Assembly: GCA_964030785.1 (NCBI GenBank)
Contig: OZ034975.1
Span: forward strand, 38,968,069 to 39,032,068
Length of the DNA stretch: 64,000 nt
Direction of reading: 5' to 3'
From: Siderastrea siderea
Taxonomy: Eukaryota > Cnidaria > Anthozoa > Scleractinia > Rhizangiidae
The notes under the pieces are model-generated. The model had not been told where the DNA came from, did no database searches, and worked only from the letters and a program-made list of their open reading frames with translations. The stretch's first letter is position 1; the number at the start of each line of letters is the position of its first letter. A program made the position numbers and the translations under genes. Below are positions 1 through 11,891 of the stretch, one piece after another.

Positions 1-3000
1 ACATTTTTCCCTTGTTGTTTTTCATCTTTTGGCAAATAATTGCACAAGTAAAACGCACTCTACTTTAGGGGCCATTAAGTATGAAAGAGAGGTTTCAATT
101 TTATCATTACAATCTAAAAATGGACTCCCAACTTCCTCAAATTGAACAATGTTTAGAGCACACAGGATTAGTACGCAGGACAACTCACCAGTAGAAAAAT
201 ATGTTTTATGTTAGCACGACCTTTCTCCCTCTTTTACAATACTTTTAACATGAAAGTCTTTCACGCTTGTTTTAGATTTTTTTTTACATATAAAGACACT
301 GTTAAGAGGACAAAGTCGAGGCAAACGACCTGTGGTAGATTTAAACAATGTTTCACCTAACGCGAAACCACCAGTTTCAGTCAGACACTTCCGATCTTTC
401 GCAGTAAAATAAACTACTCACTCCTATTTTAAGGTACATGCTGTCCTTTCTTCAAGTGGTATTTTCTTTTAGAGGGAAGGAAATGTATCTAAGGTTTATA
501 TCTGATGAAAAACCTTTCCCTATATAATTTGTTCTTCAGTGATTAAAAAAGTGAACAAATTGGAAAGCAACTTAGTGGAGGAAAAACAAATGGCACCTAA
601 TAACCCAGCCGATAGTCTATAAAGTCTTAACAGAAAACTTTCGTCCTCTCGGTCTGGAAAATTGTCAGTAGCTTTTATAAACTGCAGCAACTGATAGAAT
701 GAAAACCGGGTCGACCAAACTCTGTCAGAAGTTGACCAGGCAGACGAGTAGCCGACTTTGATATAAACGCCAATGAACTATTCGAACGATAAAAAAACAA
801 ATCGAAAACATGACGCGAAATACAGGTCAGTTTGCTTCAGCACTGCTGATTCCGATTTTGTGGCATTTCGTGTTATTTGTCAACTTCCGAATTCGATGAA
901 AACCCAAAACGATAACCCGCTTAGTTTAGAGTGAGTTATATTTAGCTGTTGTAGATAAGCGACGTTTCCAGCTTATTCAAGCGAACGGCCAATAGTCTGA
1001 GACGATTTGACAAGTCCTGACAGTTAAATGATAGGATATTGAAACATTGTACAAACCAAGGAAGACGGCGCAAGAAAAGAAAAAAATTATGCGTACAGTT
1101 TGAAGCCCGGAAAAAAATAATAACAATGGAGCTGTGACTTTCGAGTTCGGATTCACATGAACAGGCCGAACATTTTTGCGAAATTATTTTGGGGCAATTC
1201 AGAACAAATTGCGGCACTGTGAAAAAAACACTTTTAGCTTTTTAAGAACACTTTTCGAAAGAATACGCGCCCGGGTTTTCTAGCAAACGAACACCAACTT
1301 ATTCATGGGAGCTCCGCTGTTAGGCTAGCCTATCTATATATTATGTCAACAGCTGAGCAATCTTCGATCCCAGCACCCCCACCCGAAAACACCATGACTT
1401 TTTTTCTGAGATCTTAACCAATGTGCCTTTCCTTTGTTAACATAATTATATATACTCTATTTGATGATCATGATTGACATTTGTGTGTCCGCGATGCTAT
1501 TTGAGAGGATAGATGCGTGTAAGACACAAGATGCATCGGGTGAAGGGTCCCTTTTGAGCTGGAGTTAAGCTCCCACAGCTGTGAGCCACTAGGTTTATGA
1601 ACTAGACGTAAAATTTCAAAATTTTGCCGTACGTAATAAACGGCACGCGTATTATAGGTTTGCGTCACCTGTAGATTCAAGTAACCACTTTCACGTCATG
1701 TCGTCATATAACTAACTTACTGAAAGCTGATACACCTGTTCAAATAATTTTGTTTTTACATTCTAGACCGTTCAAGTTTGTTTTCAGTACTAAATGTCTG
1801 GATTCAGCAAAGTTAATCCAGTATAGATTCTAGAGTTTATTGTTCCCTGTTTGCGCATGTATTAGCTATATTTTAAGTGCATAAATTAGTACGTCTATTA
1901 TGGTCTAACCCGATGATAAGCATAGCGTCTTAAACTCTTTAATTGTTCATGGAGATTGACATACAACAACCCTACGAGCATCAAATACTGCGAATGTCTG
2001 TCTTTTTGTTTTGCTAAAGTTGCGCGACTTTTTGACGAAGATATATCTGACACTTAAAATCCGCCCAAAAGAACTCTGATGTGTATCGGTTTTTCAACTG
2101 TCATCTTTGGAGTTTAAAGATCATGGAAGTCCTTTTGTAGCGCTCTCTTCCGCTTGACAGCATTTTGTTTGGATTTTCATCAGCTTAGGAAATGGTAACG
2201 CTCGAGTGTTCCGATAATGTGCCGTGTGTAGTGAAAGAAAACAAAACTAGAAATAAAATTATGACATAAGCAGGTTATCAAAATGCAGTAACCTAGTGAA
2301 CCATCTTTCCAGGAAAAACAAGCTCAGCCCGCAAGCCCCTTTCTCTCCTCCCCCCAAAGAAGGTCATGACCTTGAGAGCTCTGCGAAGTTTTACTTGTCG
2401 AAGCCAAGAAAGAATTAGTTGACATCATTTTAACCAGGAACGACCTCATTTGCATTAGCTTTCTACACACTCATTTACATTTGCGACTACAAAACTAGTT
2501 TCGTACCAGAGCTCGTCAGTTGGTCGCTGTATCTGATTTGAATTTCACATGAAACATGAACAAGACAGTAAAAACGTAATTAAAAAAACAAGAAAGCCCA
2601 TTGGGCATCTTAACCGGCCATTCTGACCCTCTCTACCCCTAGGTTTCACAAATGTTAGCGCGATCCTCTATTTATACGAACCGGCGTGACGAAAAGTGTG
2701 ATTGTGTGGCACAATATTTTGACTATAGGGTTACTGGATGACGTAATGTTTAAACTCTGATGACTCAGCTTATCTTTCTTATCGCTTTTATTTGTGCTGA
2801 AAAACGCAAATTCACTCAAACGTTGAATGTCGATATAAATTCGTCCACAGCTGAGAATGCTCACACAGGGACGACGAAGCATTTACTGTTGTGCCTAGAC
2901 CTTAAATACAAACAGTGAACATAGCAGTAGAATCAAAATATAACGCTTGATAAACACGAGCTCGAGCAGATCGTCAGAGTATGGGGCACGTCAAGGCATA

Positions 3001-4263
3001 TCTCATGACGTGATGTTCAAATCTGGTTTGCTAACCCGGGAATCCCCTTGCAAAAGTAAACAAGCGAGCGGGGACGAAAGTCGCCCACGTCTTTGAAAGC
3101 TAACGCGCCTGTCGATCTGCAATCGATTTCGCGCTCACTCGCTTGTTTTCTTTCTCCTTCACTATCTCTGAACGGAAAGAGAGACTGCTCGTAGCCTTTA
3201 GCGAACACCACACGCAAACCACACAAATCCGTCGATAATATTCAGATATTTTCGTTCTTTCAATGCAAAAAGACTCGTAACACCTACCTTATTAATTGAT
3301 CTCCTTATTAATCACGATTCCTTCGTATCAACTTCTCGCCTCAAATAAACACTCATCTCTCGCCGTTCACAAGAACCATCATGTACTGATGGTGCAATCC
3401 AATAATATTGCATCATCATACTAGTACTAATTCCTTCTCTTCCTAGCCCACGCCGGCAAAACGCAACTGTCCTTTTTGTCGGCTGCGAAATACAAGTTAG
3501 CCAATCAGAAACCTGACAATCCACTTCGCAAACCACCCCACCCCCCATAAAACGCCAAGGGAAACCGCCTCTCACGCAGCACAATATTACACCGCTCCTA
3601 TACAAAACGCAACTTTCAAAGCAAATCACATTCAAAGAAGCGTGATATGCTCCTGACCTTCACAAATCCTTCTGACTCCCACATTTTTACATCCCTCAAA
3701 ATGTCAATCCCAATCAAAAAACTCCTGCGCTAAAAAAATTTTCACCATAACCACTAACTAGATCAGACAACCCAGCCAATTTTGCATTCAATCCTATCAG
3801 CTGCTTTACTCAATTGCGCATGCGTTATACAAGACAAATACAAAAAACCCCAAACTTAACAGCCCTTCGCCGTTCATATCTTAAATACTGTAAATTAAAA
3901 GACAAGAACACACGAAGGTAACATTCAGCAGACTAATATGCGCATGCGTCTTACATAAGACAGTACCGCTCTTGAGTACCCGTACCACAAGCTTTACAGC
4001 ACTTTGCTCGTATGTTAAGCCAACTGAGCATCACCACAAATCCGTGTCCATTTTACAAACCGGCGGTCGCTATAGCGACGACTGGTTAAAAAAACTTGTG
4101 ACGAGTGTGGCCACTGGCGGTCTGGCCCCGTCTAATGAGTCCCTGGACCAACGGCTATCCGCCGCTCCCCTGGACACCCAAGTCGATCCCTGACCACTCC
4201 ACTAATTTAATCTTTCATTTTTAACATTCTTTTTTGTAGAAAATTTAAGCACCCCTTGTAAGG
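1..4263. other. Intergenic/unassigned sequence
   Basis: No supported gene is visible. Open frames here are short, lack domain signatures and are not flanked by convincing splice signals. The stretch is AT-rich, with a GC-richer patch near 3.0-3.6 kb and 4.0-4.2 kb that could be promoter-like, but nothing decides this. Confidence 0.6.
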
Positions 4264-4866
4264 CCCGTTTCAAAGGTCGTGCTACTGCCGTGCTAAGCTG
4301 GCTTGACTGCAGCACGACTTGGTTTCAGACGTCGAATTTAATTCAGTCGTAGTAAGTTGTTGAAATAAATTCAAAATGGCCGTTTACCCAACTATTTATA
4401 ATTTATAATTTATAATGTATGAATTGAGTTCGGCACGGCAATAGCAAGACGTTTGAAACCGAGCTAAGTTGTGCTACTGCCGTGTAGCAAAGCAAAGCTT
4501 GCCGTGCTACACGGCAGTAGCACGACTTGGTTTAAAACGTCCTGCTAAAGTCGAATTTAATTCAATCAGTTGCGTTCGGCACGGCAATAGCACGACATTT
4601 GAAACCGGACCAAGTTGTGCTACTGCCGTGTAGCACGGCACAGCTTGCCCTGCTTCACGGCAGTAGCACAACTTGGTTTAAAAAATCGTGCTGAAGTAAA
4701 ATATAATTCGATCAACTGAGCTCGGCACGGCAATAGCAAGACGTTTGAAACCGGGCCAAGTTGTACTACTGCCGTGTAGCACGGCAAAGCTTGTGCTAAA
4801 GTCGAATTTAATTCGATCAACTGAGTTCGGCACGGCAGTAGCACTACGTTTGAAACTGGTCTAAGC
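4264..4866. repeat. Tandem array of palindromic units
   Basis: About four imperfect copies of a ~160-bp unit. Each unit contains a hairpin built from GTGCTACTGCCGTGTAGCAC and its complement, and is separated by a spacer resembling GTCGAATTTAATTCGATCAA. The same CGGCACGGCA(A/G)TAGCA block recurs throughout in both orientations. It is probably a foldback/MITE-type element that amplified in place. Confidence 0.75.
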
Positions 4867-4970
4867 TAAACATTTTGTTTGTACCAATGTTAAACACATT
4901 GTTTTTTATGATAAAATAAATATTTATCTTCCTGCAGCTTCAATTTGTGTTTTCCGTGGCTCTGCAGAAC

Positions 4971-5022
4971 CCTTTCCACTCAACAAAATACGTATGGGGT
5001 ACTTATTTTGTTGAGTGAAAGG
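4971..5022. repeat. Short hairpin
   Basis: Near-perfect inverted repeat with arms CCTTTCCACTCAACAAAATA and its complement around a ~12-base loop. No T-run or gene context suggests a terminator; it is more likely a small foldback element. Confidence 0.6.
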
Positions 5023-6482
5023 TTGACATCTGCTATGCCACTGCACATGACCAGTGCTTTTTGAGCCGGAGGATTACTCGAGGATGTGAAACTGAAACTA
5101 ACATTTGACAAAACACCCTTTACGCAACCACATCCCCACCCAAACGCACCCACATACGCTCCACCACAACCACCACCGTCTCATTAAAAAGGAAACACTT
5201 CCCACATCTCATGATTATTTCGTCAAAAGACAAATTTCTCACAATCTAACCAATTCCTAAACCCATGTAGAAACCCGTTTTGCCAAAAACGACTCCTCAG
5301 CCATATAGAAGTAACTTGATGACCCCAATGTAGCAGCACCACATAATCAGTAATAACACTGCATGGATAGAAAAAAAAAGATTCCTAAGATGATGTTTGT
5401 GGCCTTCCCTTATCTATAATCTACCACATCCAACGTCATAGTTAATGTGATCGCTCCAAAGCAAATCAGGTGACGCCAGGTTATTCGAGTTTCTGGAAAA
5501 GGCTGAGTGAATCCTTTTTAATACTAACAGCATTTTTAAAGATCTTTTAATAACTGAAAGATTAATAATATTGATTTTTAAGTTTAAAAAGTAAAAACAC
5601 AATTATACACTTTAAGGAACCCCAACTTGTTCATCTGGTTTCTGAAGATAGCTATCCGGGAGGTTTTCACCCCCATCAATGGATGAAAATAATCTTAATT
5701 AATATTTGTGGGGTAATTATGAAGTTTACAGAACTGTAATAAGCACCAACAGAAGCAAACCAAACAGTGGCTTCATTAATAATCGAAAATAAAACATGAT
5801 AAGCTTTAGTTTCCACTGACAAATCATCGCGTAGTTTCCCGCATGGCTGGATGCACAAAATTTTTTCTCCTTCCCTAACTTCTTCCTAAAACCCTCTCCC
5901 TTTTTATCACTTTTTTAGTATATCTTACAACTAACTTGTAAGGTGAGCATGGATAAGCTTTTTGTTATTAGAGTTTATTACAGTCAGAATACGAATGTTG
6001 ATTGTGTTGTTGCTTACATAAGCCAAAGTACCCACGCAAAATACGGAACCGGTGGCGACTGTTGGTTTCAGTCGGTTTGACATTAAACGGAATTTTTCTC
6101 AATTTTCAGGAACATTTCTTGTGCATTTACAGTACAGTTGTTATTATTCTTCACAGTTTACAACAGCAGACTGTTTCTTTACGTGTAAAATTACGTGCGA
6201 CTAATATTTGTTGAGCGAACACAAATCAGGTCAGGTACGTCAAACCCGGCCAACAGTCTGCTACTGGCATGTGATTAGAACATGATTTGCCTGATGTCAA
6301 TAATAAACCAATCAGCATTCCTTATTTGGAACAAGGCTTCCGTTGGAACATCACAATATTCAATTTGAAAATGAAATTTTGATTCCAATAGTGCAACCCG
6401 TTTCCGATAAATAAAGTCTTTCCCAAACAATAAGCGGAATGCGCTGAGTATTTCGACTCTAACAATCTACGCTTTCTTACAG
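5023..6482. other. Sequence upstream of first visible Ig exon
   Basis: AT-rich and without a supported exon. It is likely intron or 5' region of the Ig gene that begins to be visible at 6483. Confidence 0.5.
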
Positions 6483-6740
6483 TTCCCCCTGAAATTGCTT
6501 ATGTGAGTGGTAATCAAGATGTTTGTGAAGGCTCCCTGGTTACTTTGAGTTGTAACGCAACTGGTAAGCCAACACCAAGCATTAGCTGGACAAGAGTGGC
6601 AGATGGTGCACAACTGCCAGCAGTGGATGGGAATTATGTCATGAGCAATATCCAAAGAAGCTCAAATGGAGCATACCGCTGTACAGCTGACAATAGGGCC
6701 AGAAATCCTGTCAATCGCACAGTTCAAGTGAGAATCAGAT
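6483..6740 (+). CDS. Ig-domain exon 1 of a multi-Ig protein
   Basis: An 86-codon exon with acceptor TTCTTACAG and donor GTAAGTG, both introns phase 1. It encodes one Ig-like (I-set/C2) domain: first cysteine in TLSCNA, core tryptophan in SISWTR, and second cysteine in the YRCTA motif. One exon per Ig domain with phase-1 introns is the usual layout of metazoan adhesion or receptor proteins (FGFR, hemicentin and related families), where such domains bind ligands or neighbouring cells outside the membrane. The following Ig exons share phase and spacing, so they probably belong to one gene. The full identity cannot be fixed because upstream exons, signal peptide and any kinase or cytoplasmic part are not visible. 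Confidence 0.85.
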
Positions 6741-7373
6741 GTAAGTGCATGATCTTGATACACTTGATAAGTTAAATGTAAGGTGCCTGTCATCAAGGTA
6801 TAAGTTTAGAATATAAGGGCGATTTTTCACCATGTATACTATGTAAGCACTTCGTGTGTGACGTTCGTGAATCCTTTTAATTTTCCTAATAATCAGTTGG
6901 CTGTTCAGAGACTGAGAAAACACTCAAGCGTAAATTCTGAGTGGTAGGAAGTTGACACAGTACACAGGAAAGTTAAGCTTCAATTAACCAAGAAATTCAA
7001 TAGATAGACCAGATATATTCTGGAACCTCCTACACGAAAATAACAGCTGTGGGACTGCGATAAATGTTTATCAGGTTTGGCACTGTTGCATGGAGCATTT
7101 TACTCGCGAGCTCCATAAACAACGAGAAAAAAAATTGCGCAAATTTGTGACTTTGCGAAACAAAAGGCAAGACAATAGCGCGGTTCGGTTATTGTTTGTT
7201 TAGTCCGCCTACTTCATGACAATGAACACAGCCGAGCGTTCCTGGAAACCAATAGATGACGCTTTTTCCGAGCGCCTTTGAATAACGATAGGTAATAAGA
7301 CAGGCCTAGATACTGTCATGGACCTCAAGTAAATGACTGGAGAGGTATCTTTGTGTCACTAAATTTTTTCTAG
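6741..7373 (+). other. Intron of the Ig gene
   Basis: Bounded by GTAAGTG and TTTTTTCTAG. No exon or RNA gene is visible inside. Confidence 0.7.
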
Positions 7374-7631
7374 ATTCTCCATCTGTGGACAGAATTGTCA
7401 ACTCTTCAAACACAGTGAATGAAGGTGGTTCTTTTTACGTGACTTGTGAGGCATCTAGTGATCCTCCTCCAAATGTTTATACGTGGAAACGGAATGACGG
7501 CAATGTACTCGCTGCCGCTGGAAACATGTTGAATTTCACTGGAATTGAGAGAAATGATACTGGGCTATACAGATGTGAAGCGACGAATCGGTGTGGGACG
7601 GGCAGTGGGCTCCAGTTCGTAGATGTTTACT
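7374..7631 (+). CDS. Ig-domain exon 2
   Basis: An 86-codon phase 1-1 exon between TTTTTTCTAG and GTAAGTA. It encodes an Ig domain with cysteine in YVTCEA, tryptophan in YTWKR and the closing motif DTGLYRCEA. A second cysteine pair (RCGTGSG) lies just after the F strand. The residue pattern is intact, with no stops or shifts. It is expected to be extracellular and to continue the domain string of exon 1. Confidence 0.85.
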
Positions 7632-8534
7632 GTAAGTATTAATAGATTCCATCTTCAAACGTCTAGTAGCATATCAGTTAGTTACTCCCATTCTCTAGGA
7701 AAAAGAACTAATCTGATGACGTTAGACAATACAGGCGTGAAGCGAGGAACCAGAGCGGGAAGGAAAGCAGGTTGCCTTCTGAAGTCATGACAAGAATTCA
7801 AAGTTATTAGTTGATACCGGGTATTTGTGGTCTTGAAACCCTTCTTCCGCCCAGTGTTTGGGAAACGGTACCTGAGGAGTACGACAATGGAAAATAAAGC
7901 CTGGGCATACTTACCTGAAGGTTTCCTACAAGGAATATAATAATGATTTATAATTTTTAATTGCTAGTAAGACGTTAATAATATACTAGTGTTATTTTCA
8001 GTCATGTTTCAATGGGACAGAGTTCGGTTGGTTACAAGAACGGGACCCCTTCGACGGAATACAAGAATATTCTCTCTAATCCTCTTGCATCATCTCATCT
8101 CATCTCATCTGATCTCAACCTGCAATCCTGGTCCAGTGTAATTGCCAGTCTTGAGCCAAGGGCTACATAAATAATTTCAAAAGGCTTTGTGTATATCAAA
8201 TCTAGTCGTTCTGGTGTGAACGTCCAAGTAAGAGTGCTGAAAATAGAACTGTTATTATTGACATTGACTTAATTTTTTCCTTTATTTCCTTCTTAAATCT
8301 CTGTTGCATCTCTAAAGAATTGACCGGTCATAAGTACTCAGTCCAGATGTTGCCTCCCGACTGGTCACCGGTTTAGGGTTAATGCCGGGGAAAGTAGCCC
8401 ACTGCAAATCTGATCAGCCAAGACCCAATTTGGCAGGTGGATACTTCTTCGTATCCACTTTGCACCAAACACATTGTAATATTCAGAGTAACTCCACTTT
8501 TTTCACTATGTTTTAATTTGTTCTCCCTCAACAG
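7632..8534 (+). other. Intron of the Ig gene
   Basis: No exon seen. A short CATCT tandem run lies near 8085-8115. Confidence 0.7.
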
Positions 8535-8777
8535 ATCCACCAAAAATCACTTATGTCGTTGGTAACCAGACAACAAATGTCAAAGACGAAGTGTCTCTTG
8601 ACTGTACAGCAAATGGTAATCCAGCACCAAGCATCACCTGGACAAGACTCTCTGATAGCAGTGTTGTTTCCTCGCCTTTGACCATTACTGGTAAACATGA
8701 TGAAGGGTACTACAGATGTACCGCTCATAATGGTATTTCGAGTCCAGACAGCAGGGATATTTTCGTTACTGTTCAGA
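8535..8777 (+). CDS. Ig-domain exon 3
   Basis: An 81-codon phase 1-1 exon between CCTCAACAG and GTAAGTT. It encodes a short Ig domain starting PPKITYV, with SLDCTA, the core tryptophan in SITWTR, and the closing EGYYRCTAHN. It is closely similar in layout to exon 1 (both have GNPAPSITW-type or GKPTPSISW-type C strands), so the two probably arose by exon duplication. Confidence 0.85.
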
Positions 8778-9167
8778 GTAAGTTAAAGCTAGTTGGTCTG
8801 CCAGCGACTTCAAGTAATATTAAATAACTGAGCGGGAAGGTCTTATCAGGTGTGAAATCGCGAGGCAAATTATGCTTAGCGATTTGAAAACCTGATAGAA
8901 AACACGGTTGGACTTTATGGAGCGACTTAATGGAGCGATTCTTGGATGTGCATTATTTTTCACAATACAATACAATGCAGTGCAATGAAATTATTTATAC
9001 ACGGTAAAGTTTATAGCGATGTCTCTTGTCAGATGTGGTCAAATAAATACTTCATTTCTAAAAACAAGAAAAATGTCATGAGGTTATAAATGCAACTCAA
9101 AATCTGACCATTAATATTCAGTGAGACTGCCGCTTAAACTTGCTAAATCAAACCTTCTTTTTTGTAG
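8778..9167 (+). other. Intron of the Ig gene
   Basis: Bounded by GTAAGTT and TTTTTGTAG; nothing else is visible. Confidence 0.7.
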
Positions 9168-9449
9168 ACTATCCTCCTACACACCCACCGAGCTTGACGA
9201 CAAATTTAAGTGACAACACTGTTGTTGTGGGTACAAGCTTCACTCTCAACTGTAGTGCACATGCCAACCCACCTGCAAAGTATCGATTCTACAGAGGACA
9301 GGAGAGTTTATTTAACAGCACTGTTGGCAGGAATTTTTATGTGTTTTCAACTTCAGTCAATGAAAGAAAATCCCCAGTGATCTTCACATGCATTCCGTTC
9401 AATGACTATGGTGATGGACCGACACAGACAATCACTGTGACAGTTCATT
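9168..9449 (+). CDS. Ig-domain exon 4
   Basis: A 94-codon phase 1-1 exon between TTTTTTGTAG and GTGAGTA. It starts YPPTHPPSL, a proline-rich linker, then has cysteine in TLNCSA and cysteine in FTCIPFNDYG. The C-strand tryptophan is replaced by the aromatic stretch KYRFYRG, which is tolerated in divergent Ig domains. Its length and spacing fit the same extracellular protein as exons 1-3. Confidence 0.8.
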
Positions 9450-9984
9450 GTGAGTATAACCACTATACGACGGACTGCCTTAATGCCACTTTGTGTAGGT
9501 TTCTAATAATTGCCCAAAATAATTCTTTTTATTTGGCCTTTGGAAGTTCGAGGGGAAAAAAGTTAAATTAGAGAGAACTCGAAGGTAAAAAGACTGGACA
9601 TGATTAAATTCACGCTAATATATTTTTTAAAGGATTGAAAACAACACAAAATTTATTCGCCCTTAAACTTACCCTTAAACCTCCAGGATTGCTGATTTCA
9701 AAGCTGTAACAGGTTTTCACAGCTTTAGAGTTCTGAATTGTGCCAACATTTTATTGTATGACACAATTATTTTTCATCTGTGGCGGCGGATAACTGTGTG
9801 ACTATTCTTCATACGTTGCTCTGATTTGTGATCAGAGCAAGGCCTCTCGTGCCTCGCTTCCATGTACTCGACCCAATTTTTTTCTGCGTGTCCGCCTTTT
9901 ATAAATAAGGTGTATTGTTATAACAATATATAGGCTGAAGTATTACGGCAACAAAAAGACAAAATATGAAGCCATCAAAGGCGT
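9450..9984. other. Intronic sequence
   Basis: AT-rich with no exon recognised. It leads into the Penelope-like remnant. Confidence 0.55.
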
Positions 9985-10800
9985 GAAAAGAAGACGAAAC
10001 ATTACTTAGACACCACCTGGTCATACTGTAAGAGGGCTGTTGTCAAGTCCTTGACCGATCGTGCCAAAAATAGTCCATCCTCAAGCAATGAACGATCCAA
10101 AGAACTGAAACAAACTTTAGCACTGGTGGCGAATGGATACCTGAAACGATTTATTATTAATGGTAGCAAACCGAAACGATAACCTCAACAATCGTCAGCA
10201 ACTGCACAGGACTCCATTAAGAGAAACCTGTACATGTTGCCATACATCAAGGGTACAACAGAGCCGATCAAGCGGATTTCAATGACATGAAAGTTGCCTT
10301 AAAACCCTACCAGACTATTTGCAGCTTATTTCCTTACCCGAAAGATCAGACCCTGTCCCAAAAGATCAGACTCTTGGCGTTCAGTTATTCAGTTCACTGC
10401 CAGGAACGTGACAAGAGCTACATTGGTGAAACGAAACGCAATCTTGCTTCTCTACCGAAAGAACACAGAAAGCAGTAGTGTTTGCTGAACATCGTTTACG
10501 TGTTGGTCACTTTATCTCCTGGAAGTCGTCCAAGATCTTTCGCACAAGTGCAAATTGGCGTAACAGACGCCTTTTAGAATCATGGAAGACCAATATTTGC
10601 AAGAATCCACTCTCTATCGGGACGACGGCATTCATCTACCGCATGAGTATTTGAATTTAGTTTTGGGGGATAAGACTTCATTAGCTCAAAATTTGCATTT
10701 TTCTAAATATACAACGCACTCTTTGTAAAATTTTTATTACTTCCCTCCGATGAAGACTGAATTAATTTAGCCGAAACGTCGGGATTTTTAACATTTATAA
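9985..10800 (+). mobile_element. Penelope-like element remnant with GIY-YIG
   Basis: Frame-broken translation on + resembles the C-terminal end of a Penelope-like reverse transcriptase. There is a segment VVKSLTDRAKNSPSS...KELKQTL, then LPYIKGTTEPIKRIS, then a GIY-YIG-type core (DKSYIGETKRNLASL followed by EHRK), then a downstream WKTNICKNPLSI tail. The reading needs several frame changes and has stops, so the copy is dead and 5'-truncated. The tail carries CCGATGAAGACTGA and GCCGAAACGTCGG, which I associate with 3' ends of such elements in cnidarians. It sits in an intron of the Ig gene. Confidence 0.65.
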
Positions 10801-11020
10801 GTTTATATTTTCGAACACACACACAAAATTAACCAGAGTAACGTTTTATTTGTTATTGTGAATCCACCTGGTAAGTGGTCTATTTTTAAAATTACTTAGA
10901 CACTTCAATGCTCATGAAGGAAGAAGAGAAAATTAAGGCACCGCCTAAAGTAAATGATGTTTATTTCGGATTCTAAAACAAAACCCGTTTTTTTTTTCCT
11001 TTAATGCCGATGTAGAGAGC

Positions 11021-11430
11021 TTAAGACGATTTCCGCTCAACGTTCGAGCAGAAAGTGCAAAAATTAAGTTACCAAAAAAATACTTGCAGCACTGTCACAT
11101 TTTGAGAACAGATAAGAAGAACTTATCGTTACTTTTGCTCCCAAGCTGACCCCGTGAGAGAAAATTGGATTTGAAGTTATCAATATTTCAATTAAAAAGA
11201 CGCTTCATGTCAGTTCAAAACAAAATGGCGCCCGTTTTTAGCATACCTTTACGAGATTTGAAATTAATTTTCTTGAGAATGCTTGAGAATTTCATAGCGG
11301 GGTCACTTGGGCAAGTGACCTAGAGTGAGATGTTTCAAATAGCATTTAAAATGTTATCGTGCTATGAGTAGTTTTTTTGGTAAATATTTTTTGCACTTAT
11401 TGCTCGAACGTTGAGCGGAATCCGTCTTAA
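11021..11430. mobile_element. MITE with TTAAGACG termini
   Basis: A ~400-bp element with TTAA at both ends (11021-11024, 11427-11430). Its inverted repeats read GACGATTTCCGCTCAACG on the left and GACGGATTCCGCTCAACG at the right end, matching for ~60 bp. It has no coding capacity. The outermost GACG..(A/T)TCCGCT resembles the tips of the 28-35 kb transposon, so it may be a non-autonomous relative. Confidence 0.75.
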
Positions 11431-11571
11431 ACAACTTTGTTGCAGCTGGCTAATTCACTGCTCTGTGCAAAGCTTGTGGCCTATTGCTAAGAATTTAATT
11501 GTGAACGATCATGATGTGCTTGGTAGACTATCACTCTAAAGAGTAGCTTTAGTCACTGAAAGAGTAAGCAT

Positions 11572-11876
11572 GAGCTATAGGAAACATAGATTTCGAGTTC
11601 CCACCGAACGTTGTCTCAAGCAGACAGCCATGAAACATGTCGACACTCCAATAAAACTATCACCTTATACCGTCAGTTCTGCTTTCCGGTGTCTTTGATT
11701 TCTACATCACCTGCTGCAAATATCCCTGTTTCTCCTCGATTCTTCGGTAAGTTTGATGGTAGTTGCTTATCCGCCCGCCATTTTGAAAAAAAAAATCACT
11801 CAGAGAAGGAACATTTTATCGTTGTCTGCTTGAGATAACGTTCGGTGAGAACTCGAAATCCATGTTTCCTATAGTT
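11572..11876. mobile_element. MITE / foldback element
   Basis: Inverted arms of ~54 bp begin at 11572 with CTATAGGAAACATAGATTTC and end at 11876 with its near-complement. Both arms contain CGAACGTT and a (C/G)AAGCAGAC block. The ~200-bp centre has no supported gene. Confidence 0.65.
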
Positions 11877-11891
11877 CATGGAGTAAGTCAG

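Noticed and set aside
3972..4193. 73-aa frame in a GC-rich patch
   Set aside because: No recognisable domain, and the frame opens at a non-ATG codon (TTG).
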